DNA from: Xenorhabdus lircayensis
GTDB taxonomy: Bacteria > Pseudomonadota > Gammaproteobacteria > Enterobacterales > Enterobacteriaceae
Direction of reading: 5' to 3'
DNA: 64,000 nt
Assembly: GCF_016306625.1 (NCBI RefSeq)
Contig: NZ_JACOII010000044.1
Span: 62,001-126,000, forward strand
This document shows, one piece after another, positions 54,922 to 64,000 of the stretch; position 1 is the stretch's first letter, and each line of letters starts with the position of its first letter. A program made the position numbers and the translations under genes. The notes beneath the pieces are model-generated. The model saw only the letters and a program-made list of their open reading frames with translations, was not told the origin of the DNA and ran no database searches.

Positions 54922-56265
54922 ATGACTGATAACAATCGTAATTCGGAAAGTTTGATTCCAGCTAAAACAAACGCAATACCGCTGGCAGATGCACTAAAAG
55001 AACGTTTTAAATCGGGCAGTATTCCATTGCAAACTGATTTTTCTGATTTAATTGATATGGCAAATATTGGGCTACGTGCCACAGGACAAGCCTCAGATCA
55101 AAGTGGTTCTGGTGATGGATTCAAACTGGATGATAGCGGGACGCTGCAACTTAAATTAAATCCAGGCAGTACCGACACTGACTATGCACCGCTAATTAGC
55201 GTGAAGGATATGTTAGCAACCGACCTTGGTTCCGGGTTGGTGTATAAAAAAGACGGTATCTGCGTGGGTGAGGGGAACGGTCTTGCCGTCGGCACCAATA
55301 GTGTGTCATTAAAACTGGCGAAAGGCTCGCATGTCAATGGCGGCAGTGGTCAAGGTACTGATGGGCAAACCAACGGCAATGCCGGAGGTCTGGCGTTAAG
55401 CAGCAGCGGGTTATCTGTTGATGCCGGGGAAGGCATTCAAATTAATACCAAAGGGGTGAGCGTTAAACTCGCGACCAACAGTGGATTAAGTGCAGATGAG
55501 AGTAATGGTTTAAAAGCCGTTGTCAGCAATGGTATTCAAATTAATGCCAAAGGGGTGAGCGTTAAACTCGCGACCAACAGTGGATTAAGTGCGGATGAGA
55601 GTAATGGTTTAAAAGCCGTTGTCAGCAATGGTATTCAAATTAATGCCAATGGGATGAGCATTAAACTCGCGACCAACAGTGGATTAAGTGCGGATGAGAA
55701 TAATGGTTTAAAAGTTGTTGTCAGCAATGGTATTCAAGTAAATGGAAATAGTATTGGTCTTACTCCTGAGCAAACCTTCCAGAAAGGGATGGTGATGATG
55801 TTTGCCGGAACTGAGTCTGAAATGCCGAAGGGGTGGGCATTATGCGATGGCCAAAGTGGAAGGCCGGATTTACAGGATAGATTTGTACTTGGCTCTACCA
55901 AATTTACCAATGTTAGACAAACCAATAATCAAAAGGTACAGGGGAATAATAATGCCAAGTATTCTAATGTGAATTCAGATACGAAAACCCCCAACATTAG
56001 AGTTAATGTTAATGGGCATACCCTAACAATTTCTCAGATCCCATCGCACAATCACTCTATTTACACTGCGGGGAATGAAGGGAGTGGCGGGCAATCTATA
56101 TATGAGAGGAATGGGAGGAGTCCTAGTTATAAATCGTGGTTTTCAAGGTCAGAAGGAGGGGGTGGCTCGCATAGCCATGGCGCCTCTGCAACTCAAGACA
56201 GCCATTCTCATAGTGTTAATGTGGTACCCCCATATTATATTCTCGCTTTTATCATTAAGCTGTAG
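54922..56265 (+). CDS. Second eCIS tail fibre, divergent from the operon
   Basis: This 447-aa paralogue of the Afp13-like fibre shares the attachment region (GSIPLQTDFSDLIDMANIGLRATGQ), the tip start KGMVMMFAGTESEMPKGWALCDG, a His-rich HSHGASATQDSHSHSVN and the end PPYYILAFIIKL. The shaft holds three 33-residue repeats (GIQINAKGVSVKLATNSGLS and on). ATG 54922 follows GGAGAA; the upstream ATG 54898 has none. Standing opposite to Afp1, it could provide an alternative host range. Whether it assembles into the same particle is unknown. Confidence 0.8.
   Translation: MTDNNRNSESLIPAKTNAIPLADALKERFKSGSIPLQTDFSDLIDMANIGLRATGQASDQSGSGDGFKLDDSGTLQLKLNPGSTDTDYAPLISVKDMLATDLGSGLVYKKDGICVGEGNGLAVGTNSVSLKLAKGSHVNGGSGQGTDGQTNGNAGGLALSSSGLSVDAGEGIQINTKGVSVKLATNSGLSADESNGLKAVVSNGIQINAKGVSVKLATNSGLSADESNGLKAVVSNGIQINANGMSIKLATNSGLSADENNGLKVVVSNGIQVNGNSIGLTPEQTFQKGMVMMFAGTESEMPKGWALCDGQSGRPDLQDRFVLGSTKFTNVRQTNNQKVQGNNNAKYSNVNSDTKTPNIRVNVNGHTLTISQIPSHNHSIYTAGNEGSGGQSIYERNGRSPSYKSWFSRSEGGGGSHSHGASATQDSHSHSVNVVPPYYILAFIIKL
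55432..55728 (+). repeat. Three 99-bp direct repeats in the second fibre shaft
   Basis: Copies start at 55432, 55531 and 55630, with a partial one at 55729. They are nearly identical at the nucleotide level (GGTATTCAAATTAATGCC...), each encoding 33 residues of shaft. The high identity points to recent duplication. The count can change shaft length. Confidence 0.92.
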
Positions 56266-56494
56266 TTCATTTTTATTTTTTTAGTCGTGATAGGGGGTAG
56301 GGTTTTCCCTGCCTCCTGGGTTGACATTGTAAAGCCTAAATAGCTATTTAGGAGCATAGCTAACCTTTTCTTCGATTAATACTTACATTTGTTCAATAAT
56401 ATTATTTAAATATTTACTTTTTCTATCACTGAAATCCAAGAAATAAAAGATCATGATCCTAATTCGTTTAGGAATATTTATTCAGAAGTACATG

Positions 56495-56985
56495 CTATTT
56501 ATAGCAATCTCTATTCTGTATAGTGTGAATTTTCTGACATCCGCCAGTGTTTAGGTCAAATGCAAATAAACTTTTCTTATTCCAAAAAGCAAATCCCATA
56601 GGGTTCAAAAATCGCTTATCTGGAGAAGATGTTAACTTATCATAATCATTATGAAACAATGAACCAGTAGAGATTTTTTTGGTTTGTTGATAATCCATAG
56701 TACCTAATAATACTAAAGCACAACATTCATCAGGAAACTGATTGTCATTAAAAACATAATCAGGCAAACGAAAGTTACGTTTTTTTTCTGTATAAAAAGC
56801 ATATCTATATTAAAATAAAAATACTCACTCGATAGTGCGTTCAACCCACTGTTATGGATTGTTTCTGAATGTTTTTTCGCTATATCAAATAATTCTCGGA
56901 GTGATGAGAATTTACAACTTTTTTTCACCACCAATGTAATCGCAATAATGAGGTGATAGAGTGTAATCACATTGACATGTTTCAC
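56495..56985 (-). pseudogene. Frameshifted gene of unknown function
   Basis: Two minus-strand frames (56713-56985 and 56495-56767) join smoothly if one A is added to the run of eight A's (T8 at 56780-56787 on the plus strand). The joined text would be LFIQKK-K-RNFRLPDYVFNDNQ. The joined product of about 163 residues is not recognised. It contains LRELFDIAKKHSE, CCALVLLGTMDY and GFAFWNKKSLFAFDL. The 5' frame starts with GTG at 56985 or further in. It may be a pseudogene, a phase-variable gene or a sequencing error. It lies between the fibre and the transposase. Confidence 0.5.
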
Positions 56986-57101
56986 TTATTATTTTTTAAT
57001 AAATAAGTTTTCAGAATAGTAGATCACTCGGAGGGAACTCAGCCCGATTTTTGCGATCTGATCAATTGCGAAAAATCCCAAACCACAATACGGACTGAGT
57101 G

Positions 57102-58144
57102 ATGCCAATAATAGCACCGATACCCCAAGATGAATGTCAAAAAATGAAAAAACTTATCCATAAAACCCGTGATAAGGACTATTCCCGTCGATTAACGGCG
57201 TTACTGATGTTAAATGAAGGGCTTACTGTGACGGCTGTCGCTAAAACCCTTCGCGCTGCCCGCTCTTCTGTCAATCGTTGGATTGGGTGGTTTACGTTAT
57301 ATGGACTGGAAGGACTCAAAAGTTTACCGGCTGGCAGACCGGCAGTCTGGGAGCTAACTCCTCTCTACAACATCTTGCTTTTCTTATTACAGCAGTCCCC
57401 TCAAGAGTTAGGCTATCTTCGTTCTCGTTGGGGCCTTGAGCTCATAAGCAATACATTGAATGAATTACTCAGTCTCTCATTGACACGGAGTACGTTATAC
57501 CGTTATTTCTCTCAGGTCGGTATTGTCTGGCGCAGGGCGGCACCAACGGTGAAAAAACCTGCTCCTGAATATGACGAGAAAATGGCAAAAATCACAAAAG
57601 CCAAAGCCAGTATTTCAGAAAAGCATCCTGTTTTTTATGAAGATGAGGCAGACATTGATTTAAACCCGAAAATCGGTGCGGATTGGTGTTTCAAGGGCCA
57701 GCAAAAGCGGGTAATCACCCCCCGGCAAAAATGAAAAACATTACCTTGCAGGCTGTCTCAATGCGCAAACAAAAGAAGTGACTTATGTGACAGGGGAAAA
57801 AAAAGAATTCTGATTTATTTATCAAAATGTTAGATGAACTTAATGCCCGCAATCCCCATGCGGAAACGATCACATTAATTTTAGATAATTACTGCATCCA
57901 TAAAAGTCACAAAGTCAAGCGTTGGTTGACACACCATCCCAAGTTTATCCTTTTGTTTTTACAGGTTTATTCTCCCTGGTTAAATAAAATAGAGCGGCGA
58001 TGGCAATCGCTTCATGAAACAGTGACTCGGAATCATTGTTGTCAATTTATGTGGCAATTACTCAATTATGTTGATGCCTTTTTACGATCGTTTTCATCAC
58101 ATCAAAAGCCAGGAATACGAAAAATGAGTGGAGCACTATTATGA
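57102..58144 (+). pseudogene. IS630-family transposase, broken by two frameshifts
   Basis: The first frame (211 aa) has a helix-turn-helix (GLTVTAVAKTLRAARSSVNRW) and the first acidic residue of the DDE triad (VFYEDEADIDLNPKIG). It is lost after a C6 run near 57720. The text resumes in another frame (PGKNEKHYLAGCLNAQTKEV) and again after an A8 run near 57795. The last part has LILDNYCIHKS (second Asp) and NKIERRWQSL (Glu). So all three catalytic residues exist, but in three frames. The element's inverted repeats could not be fixed. Dyads such as ACTCAG/CTGAGT around 57037-57100 lie at its left side. Confidence 0.82.
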
Positions 58145-58205
58145 AAAGCCATTTAGTCATCATCCATCATAGAGATAAAAATTGCCTCATACTAAGGAGA
58201 AAATT

Positions 58206-58215
58206 GGGGGGGGGG
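58206..58215. repeat. Run of ten G
   Basis: G10 occurs in the noncoding gap between the transposase and the NRPS terminator. Runs of this kind are prone to length change. It is about 120 bases past the NRPS stop on the other strand, so no gene is directly affected. Confidence 0.9.
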
Positions 58216-58228
58216 AAGACATTAAAAT

Positions 58229-58257
58229 AGGCCCAGGTTCATTGTCAAACCGGGCCT
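58229..58257 (-). terminator. Terminator of the NRPS gene
   Basis: On the minus strand AGGCCC and GGTT (with a single bulged base) pair with their complements in 58229-58239/58248-58257, giving a stem of about 10 bp. ATTTTAATG follows. It lies about 75 bases after the stop at 58334. Confidence 0.65.
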
Positions 58258-58333
58258 GATATATTCATTATTTGGCGCAATCAATATGTTTTACTGCCAT
58301 AAAAATCACGCCGTTCTTTTACAAAAAATCGGC

Positions 58334-61300
58334 TCAATCAGCCATTTCTAACATCCCCTCAATAATCTGTACTTCCTGCCTGATAATATCGTGGTGATCA
58401 CAAAGCAGTGGTATGACGGACAGATGTTGGCAAGCTTGCCCTATATGGTTGTCACTGGCGGACATTGCCTCCGCTGGCGTCACTTCCCGTTTAGTTAATT
58501 GGGAATGGAATTTCGGCAGTCGGGTAGCTTTGAACAGGGTGACTTGGCTATGTTGCAAGCGTTGGGAAATCTTACTCTGGCAAATGGCGTCATCCGCCGG
58601 GCCAGCTTCCAGTGCCCGCGCTGCGGCATCGCCTTCCAGCCCCAATTCTTGCAACAACATTTGCCGCCAGCTTGGGTGCAGGGAATCTAAACTGACCTGA
58701 TAGAAACTGTCCAGCAGATAGAGATGGATATCCGTGATTCCTCTGGCTTCCAGTTGAGCGGCGAGCTCCAACGCAATCAACCCTCCCATTGACCAGCCTA
58801 AAATATGCACCGGGCCTTGTGCCAATGGTTGATAGCCTTCCATCTGCTCCAGATAGAAGCGGGCAATGTCATGCAATGAGGTGATTAACGGCCGGTGGTA
58901 CAGGTTGTAATTATCCACGCCCAGACAATGCAATTGCCCCTCCAGCGTTTTGGCGATATCCAGATAAACTTCACATCCTGCCATCGCTGGGTGGATCATC
59001 CATAATGTTTCCTGAGTTGACTTTTTGTTCAACGGCTGTACCAACCGGTATTCAAGGCTGTCCAAAATGCCACGAATATTGCGTTGCTTGAACAGTTCCA
59101 TCACGGGAATTGATTGCCCCAGCAAGGCGGACATCTGTTGGCAGACTGGGATCGCCAGAATGGAAGTACCTCCACATTCAAAAAAGTCGTCGCTGATACC
59201 AACATGCTCCAGACCTAGCCTCTGTTGCCAGAGTTGGCAGAGTTGCTGCTCTTGTTCGGTCTGTGGTGCATGATAGTGATGCTGTTTTGGCGCGGTGTGA
59301 CTGAGTGCTGACAGTTGCTTGCGGTCTATCTTGCCACTGGAGTTCAGCGGCAGCTCCGGCATCCGCACCAATACAGCCGGCACCATATACGGCGGCAGCG
59401 TGCGGGCGAGATGTTGGCGCAAATCAGTGTCATCAAGGGGGTTATCACTGATGTAATAGGCAGCCAAGCTGTCAGACGAACCGCTGACTTTAACCAGTGC
59501 ACACTGGCGGATATCTTCTATTGCCATCAGCGTATTTTCAATTGCCCCCAGCTCAACCCGATAACCATTGACTTTAACCTGACTATCTATCCGGCCTAAG
59601 AATTCAATATTGCCATCTGGCAGCCAGCGACCTAAATCGCCTGTACAATACAGACGCTCACCGCTTATCGGGTGTTGGATGAAACGTTCTTCCGTGCGGA
59701 TCGGATCTTTATAGTAACCAATCGCCAATCCGATTCCACTGATGTACATTTTACCGATAGCTTGGGCCGGCACAGGTTCCAGATCATTATCCAAGATATG
59801 GAAAGCCTGATTAACCAGTGCCTTGCCATAAGGAATACTGTGGTTATAGCTGGCCCCTGGTGGTACTTCGAATAGAATTGACCAGACCGAGGCTTCGGTG
59901 ACGCCACCGCCGCTGAATATACGGCAATTGGGAATCCAGTCACGGCAACGCTGCACATGGTTAACCGGGATCCAATCGCCGGATAACAGTACTCTGTCCA
60001 TCTCAACAATAGGTGGCTCCGTCCGGTTTTCTACTTCTTGCAATAGCAGCTCGAACAGCGCAGGAGCCGCATTCCAGATAGTGACATCGTGTTCACGGAT
60101 CAGGGTTAACAAGGTGTCAGGCTGGTATCGCTGTTCTTCGCTAGGTATAACCAGTCTTCCTCCCACACTCAAAATACCGAATATGTCATAAACCGACAGA
60201 TCAAAGCACAGGGCATTGAGCGCCAGCAAAGTATCTCCCCGCACGACGTTCAATTTACGGTTGATGTCTATCAAGGTGTTATTCGCGGTGTCATGCCGGG
60301 TAGCAATGCCTTTCGGTGTTCCCGTGGAGCCAGAGGTGAAAATCACATAAGCCAGACTGTCACAGCGAATAGGGACGGGGAGTGACATAGGTGTAGGCGC
60401 TGGCTGGTGCAGGGTATGCCCGTAAGGATCAAGTTGGATCACTTCACAGGTTGCCATTGTCCACGGTTTGTTACTGATCACTAATTGCGTTCCGGTCTGT
60501 TCGATGATCTTCCGGCAACGCTGCTGAGGCCAGGATACATCCATCGGTACATAAGCCCGTCCTGCCAGTAAAATTGCCAGAACAGCGATGATTTGCGCTC
60601 TGCCTTTGCTGACCTGAACCGCAATCAGCTCAGATTGGTTGCGCGGATGTTGGTGGATTTGTGCCGCCAATATCTGTGCAGACTGGAGCATTTTCGCATA
60701 GCTGCATTGGCCGTTGGCATCAATCAGGGCGATATCATTCGGGGACTGCTGAGTCCAATCGAGGATACCCTGATACAGCGGATGACAGTAGAGAGCTGCA
60801 TCCTGTGTTTCCATTGGCGGCTTCAACAAGGCGATTCTCTCTTCTGGTGAATATAGGCTGATGCTTTTCACCAATTGCTCAGGATGAGCTGCCATCTGTA
60901 TGAATATATTCTGCAAGTGCTTGATCATCCCATCAATGGTGTCTGGTGCAAACAATGCAGTAGCATAGTTAATGCTGCCAGACAGCGCTTCGTTACCGTC
61001 TTCAAAACAGAAGCCGAGATCAAATTTGGCAACATCATACACATCCGCCAGACTTTGCATGGCGAAGGGGGCATCAATATCATTCGCTTTTTGCTCCACG
61101 GAGAAAGAGACTTGGAACAGCGGATGGCGCGATAAGTCACGTGGCAAGTTCAGGAATTCAACCAGTTTCTCGAAAGGCATGTCCTGATTCTGCTGGCTGG
61201 TAATCGTGCTGGCGAATACCTGCCGGATTTGCTCGGTTACACTCCAATCCGTCGCTATGTGATTACGCAATACCAACATATTGACGAACATGCCTATCAG

Positions 61301-64000
61301 TGATTCCAGTTGCGGATGTGAACGGTTGGCAATTGGGCTGCCGACGACAATATCGTGCTGACCGCAATACCTGAGCAGTAGGAAATTGACACCGGTCAAC
61401 AACACGGAATGTAATGTAACACCTAATTGGCGTGCCAATTGCCGCAGTTGATGGCTCAATTGTGGGACGATAGAGAAAGCAACCGTGTGGCCACGGTGGT
61501 CAAAAATGTTGGGGCGCGGATAGTCGCAGGGAAGTTCCAACTGCGGGCAGTGTTGCAACTGTTTTAACCAGAACTGTTTTAGCTGCTCTAGTTTATCGCT
61601 GGACAGCAATTGCTGATGCCAAGAGGCATAATCCATATATTGAATAGACAGCGGTGGTAATGCTGGTGGACGTTGGTTCAACTCTGCGGCATAAAACTCG
61701 GCCAACTCCCTTAACAGTATATTCAGCGACCAGCCGTCAAAGCTGATGTGATGAACGTTGATCAGGCAGAAATGGGAGACTTGCCCATCATGTTCAATCC
61801 GTTGCAATAGTCTGGCCCTGATGGGGTATTCGTGGCGCAAATCAAAGACTCGGAAGCTCTCTTGACGCAAGAAATCTATCCACTCATCTGCCTGCACTTC
61901 AGCGCAGGGAACGAGCAACGCTTCATCATGGGCTTGCAGGAAAAACGCCTCCTCGTCATCTTGCTCAAAAGTACAGCGTAATACCTGATGACGGTGAACT
62001 ACCGCTTGCAGGCTACGGATAAAATGGTCTATTTGGGTATCGGCCCGCAGGGTGAATAACAGCGGAATATGATAGATATTACTTTCCTGCATCAGCGTTT
62101 CGATAAACCAGAGCCGCATTTGTGAAAAAGATAGGGCGCCGCGTTGCAAATTTGCTTTTGGTATTTCGTCAAGTTGAGCATCGTGACTTGACAGGAAAGT
62201 ACATAGGGCTCTGACGGTAGGATGACGATTCAGTGCAGCCAAAGGTATTTGGCGTTGCAATACCTGACTGAGACGGTTACTCAATTGAATAGCCATAATA
62301 GAGTTGCCGCCCAGTTGGAAAAAGTTATCGTCGATGCCGATGCGTTCCGATTGCAGCAATTCTGCCCAGATATCACAACATTGCTGTTGTAAAGGTGTTT
62401 CTGCGGACGTGTATTTCTGCTGTAAATCAGTAAAGGTGGGCGCTGGGAGTATGCGGTGATCCAGCTTGCCATTGATGGTCATTGGAATGAGGGGTAACGG
62501 AATCAATGCACTGGGCTGCATATAGTGCGGTAACACTTGTGCCAGTGCTTGGCGAATTTCGGAGGGTTCTACACCACGGGTTGAAGTGTAGTAACAAACA
62601 ATTCTGGGGGATTCCTTGCCATGAATGATAGCCACAGCCTGATCGACACCAGAGACAGTGGCGAGCACACTCTCAATTTCGCCCAGTTCGATCCGATGCC
62701 CGCGAATTTTCACCTGACTGTCATTGCGGCCAAGGTACTCCAATGACCCCTCATCCCGCCAACGAACAATATCGCCAGTGCGATATAAGCGCGAATGGTC
62801 AGTGTGTTGCTGGAACGGGTTGGCAATGAATTTTTCTTGGCTCAATGCGGGTTGGTTCAGATAACCACGGGACAATCCTACACCAGAGAGGAACAACTCA
62901 CCCGGCACGCCGACAGGCAGTGGTTGCAGATTGGTATCCAACACATAGGCACCATTCTGAGCCAATGGCTTGCCGATATTCGTCGCACCATTGTAACGAT
63001 AGGGGTTAACGGTGGCACAGACACTGTCTTCGGTTGGGCCGTAGCAGTTGAATACCTGGCGTCCCTGAGCCGTATAGTGATCCAACACATCCTGAGATAC
63101 CGCTTCACCGCCCACCGCCAGCCATTGCAGGCTATCCGGCAATGTCGGTTTGAGTTTGAGCAAGGCAGGTGGCAACATTGCATAACTCATTTGCCACTTT
63201 TGCAACAACGTTTGCAGTTCCTGCAAGTCATAACGCTGTGCGTCAGAGGCGACTACCAGAGCGTGGCCACCGGCAAATGCCGGGAAGCTTTCCATCAAAT
63301 GGGCATCAAATACAAGGGAAGAAAATTGCAGGAAGCGAAGACCTGGTTGTGCTGATCCCAATCCCATTCTGGATAGTAAACTGCGCGCCATGATCGCAGG
63401 GCCACGGTGTTCTATCAGTGTTCCCTTTGGTTTGCCAGTCGTGCCTGAGGTGTAAATCACATAGGCTAACTGATTAGGCTCAACTTGCGGCAGAGATGGC
63501 GGTATATCGTCGATGGTTTCTGCATCCACCAATTCGCTCAGATAAAGCTGTTGCAGGTTGGGACGGTCAAACAGTGATGCCAGATCCGGCTCAGTCAGTA
63601 CCAGCCGCATTTTGCTGTCCTGCATGATGTAATCCAGCCTTTCTGCTGGCATTCTTGTATCCATCGGGATATAGGCGGCGCCAGCTTTTAGAATGGTCAG
63701 TAATGAGACAATCATATCAATGCTGCGTTCGCAGCACAGACCAATCAGTTCACCTGAAGCTAATTCACGCTGGAAGCGATGGCGGTATATTGCCCGAAGT
63801 TGAGCCGCATAATGTGATGAAATATCATCCAGCTCTTGATAACTCAACGTTCGGTGATCGTCAATTAAGGCCGGATGCTGTGGTGTCAATCGAGCCTGTC
63901 TCTCCAACAGACCATGCAGAGTGATGGATTCCTCTATTTTTGGTTCTGGCGCAGCAAAAGCCCACTCTTCTAAGAGTTGTTTGCGCTTGTTGTCACTCAG
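58334..64000 (-). CDS. NRPS, 3' portion: A-PCP-C-A-PCP-TE
   Basis: The open frame continues to the window edge, so the N-terminus is missing; the apparent TTG start at 63907 is internal (preceded by SDNKRKQLLEEWAFAAPEPK). The domains seen are as follows. A has YVIYTSGTTGKPKG and QVKIRGHRIELGEIE. PCP is GGNSIMAI, with Ser near 62302. C has FSQMRLWFIE and active site HHISFDG near 61740. A second A has YVIFTSGSTGTPKG and LLSGDWIP, with GGGVTEASVWS and QVKVNGYRVELG. PCP is GGTSILAIP near 59160. TE is GWSMGG, with Ser at 58790-58792. The last module ends assembly, so the product is cut off here by hydrolysis or cyclisation. The DNA before 64000 probably holds a C domain, as the edge looks like a C-A linker. 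Substrates were not called. Confidence 0.9.
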   Translation of the reverse strand: MSDNKRKQLLEEWAFAAPEPKIEESITLHGLLERQARLTPQHPALIDDHRTLSYQELDDISSHYAAQLRAIYRHRFQRELASGELIGLCCERSIDMIVSLLTILKAGAAYIPMDTRMPAERLDYIMQDSKMRLVLTEPDLASLFDRPNLQQLYLSELVDAETIDDIPPSLPQVEPNQLAYVIYTSGTTGKPKGTLIEHRGPAIMARSLLSRMGLGSAQPGLRFLQFSSLVFDAHLMESFPAFAGGHALVVASDAQRYDLQELQTLLQKWQMSYAMLPPALLKLKPTLPDSLQWLAVGGEAVSQDVLDHYTAQGRQVFNCYGPTEDSVCATVNPYRYNGATNIGKPLAQNGAYVLDTNLQPLPVGVPGELFLSGVGLSRGYLNQPALSQEKFIANPFQQHTDHSRLYRTGDIVRWRDEGSLEYLGRNDSQVKIRGHRIELGEIESVLATVSGVDQAVAIIHGKESPRIVCYYTSTRGVEPSEIRQALAQVLPHYMQPSALIPLPLIPMTINGKLDHRILPAPTFTDLQQKYTSAETPLQQQCCDIWAELLQSERIGIDDNFFQLGGNSIMAIQLSNRLSQVLQRQIPLAALNRHPTVRALCTFLSSHDAQLDEIPKANLQRGALSFSQMRLWFIETLMQESNIYHIPLLFTLRADTQIDHFIRSLQAVVHRHQVLRCTFEQDDEEAFFLQAHDEALLVPCAEVQADEWIDFLRQESFRVFDLRHEYPIRARLLQRIEHDGQVSHFCLINVHHISFDGWSLNILLRELAEFYAAELNQRPPALPPLSIQYMDYASWHQQLLSSDKLEQLKQFWLKQLQHCPQLELPCDYPRPNIFDHRGHTVAFSIVPQLSHQLRQLARQLGVTLHSVLLTGVNFLLLRYCGQHDIVVGSPIANRSHPQLESLIGMFVNMLVLRNHIATDWSVTEQIRQVFASTITSQQNQDMPFEKLVEFLNLPRDLSRHPLFQVSFSVEQKANDIDAPFAMQSLADVYDVAKFDLGFCFEDGNEALSGSINYATALFAPDTIDGMIKHLQNIFIQMAAHPEQLVKSISLYSPEERIALLKPPMETQDAALYCHPLYQGILDWTQQSPNDIALIDANGQCSYAKMLQSAQILAAQIHQHPRNQSELIAVQVSKGRAQIIAVLAILLAGRAYVPMDVSWPQQRCRKIIEQTGTQLVISNKPWTMATCEVIQLDPYGHTLHQPAPTPMSLPVPIRCDSLAYVIFTSGSTGTPKGIATRHDTANNTLIDINRKLNVVRGDTLLALNALCFDLSVYDIFGILSVGGRLVIPSEEQRYQPDTLLTLIREHDVTIWNAAPALFELLLQEVENRTEPPIVEMDRVLLSGDWIPVNHVQRCRDWIPNCRIFSGGGVTEASVWSILFEVPPGASYNHSIPYGKALVNQAFHILDNDLEPVPAQAIGKMYISGIGLAIGYYKDPIRTEERFIQHPISGERLYCTGDLGRWLPDGNIEFLGRIDSQVKVNGYRVELGAIENTLMAIEDIRQCALVKVSGSSDSLAAYYISDNPLDDTDLRQHLARTLPPYMVPAVLVRMPELPLNSSGKIDRKQLSALSHTAPKQHHYHAPQTEQEQQLCQLWQQRLGLEHVGISDDFFECGGTSILAIPVCQQMSALLGQSIPVMELFKQRNIRGILDSLEYRLVQPLNKKSTQETLWMIHPAMAGCEVYLDIAKTLEGQLHCLGVDNYNLYHRPLITSLHDIARFYLEQMEGYQPLAQGPVHILGWSMGGLIALELAAQLEARGITDIHLYLLDSFYQVSLDSLHPSWRQMLLQELGLEGDAAARALEAGPADDAICQSKISQRLQHSQVTLFKATRLPKFHSQLTKREVTPAEAMSASDNHIGQACQHLSVIPLLCDHHDIIRQEVQIIEGMLEMAD

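Noticed and set aside
55432-55728. CRISPR-like spacing of repeats
   Set aside because: The 99-bp copies are contiguous, coding and in frame with the fibre; there are no spacers and no cas genes.
56286-56328. Terminator after the second fibre
   Set aside because: AGGGGGTAGGG and CCCTGCCTCCT pair with mismatches, but the T-run precedes the stem instead of following it.
57019-57101. Inverted repeats left of the transposase as IS630 ends
   Set aside because: ACTCAG/CTGAGT and the GATTTTT/AAAAATC arms form a dyad on the left side only; I found no matching right end or TA duplication, so I did not set element borders.
62795-63355. 186-codon plus-strand ORF in the NRPS
   Set aside because: It is the reverse complement of the adenylation domain, whose motifs are clear on the minus strand.
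63905-63907. TTG 63907 as true start of the last NRPS
   Set aside because: The frame stays open to the window edge with linker-like residues, so the gene is cut by the window.

Overview
The window looks like an accessory region of an entomopathogenic enterobacterium of the Xenorhabdus/Photorhabdus type (Morganellaceae). The reasons are the combination of a thiazoline-siderophore NRPS/PKS cluster, a complete Afp/PVC-type extracellular contractile injection system (eCIS), further NRPS genes, and a palindromic repeat with the TTTCAAGTTGCAGC stem that I associate with these genera. Species cannot be settled from the sequence alone.

Region 1 (1-3214): the 3' end of a probable MarR-family regulator, a terminator, a long AT-rich leader with a good Fur-box match, and a TonB-dependent receptor of the FyuA/FrpA type. 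Region 2 (3215-28876): a co-directional, tightly coupled operon. A 3800-aa PKS/NRPS (FAAL-ACP-KS-CP-Cy-A[MT-like]-PCP-Cy-A-PCP) hands over to a 1819-aa NRPS (TubC-like dock-Cy-A[MT]-PCP-TE). These are followed by a saccharopine-dehydrogenase-like oxidoreductase, a thiazolinyl imide reductase, a type II thioesterase, an MFS transporter, a YbtP/YbtQ-like ABC pair and a short-chain dehydrogenase-like protein. The layout is that of yersiniabactin/pyochelin/piscibactin-class metallophores, but a fatty-acyl-AMP ligase replaces the usual salicylate-activating machinery. The photoxenobactin clusters of Xenorhabdus/Photorhabdus are the closest named relatives I can suggest; I could not verify this.

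Region 3 (28987-30660): an NRPS remnant on the minus strand, an intact condensation domain fused to an internally deleted adenylation domain. Region 4 (31116-54471, minus strand): an eCIS operon read from high to low coordinates, tube and sheaths first, then baseplate, spike, fibre, tape measure, ATPase and terminator. Downstream come three small proteins with toxin-enzyme signatures: a candidate R-S-E ADP-ribosyltransferase, an ExoY/edema-factor-like nucleotidyl cyclase, and a YwqJ-like deaminase preceded by a 67-codon ORF. A truncated LysR-type DNA-binding protein lies among them. These are the likely payloads. A second, paralogous fibre gene lies divergently upstream of the operon at 54922-56265.

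Region 5 (56495-58144): a frameshifted unknown gene and a frameshifted IS630-type transposase, all breaks at homopolymers. Region 6 (58334-64000, minus): the 3' portion of another NRPS, A-PCP-C-A-PCP-TE, running off the window.

A feature running through the window is in-frame tandem duplication of 15-bp units, giving pentapeptide repeats, in at least seven places: five in the PKS/NRPS gene, one in the imide reductase and one in a sheath gene.
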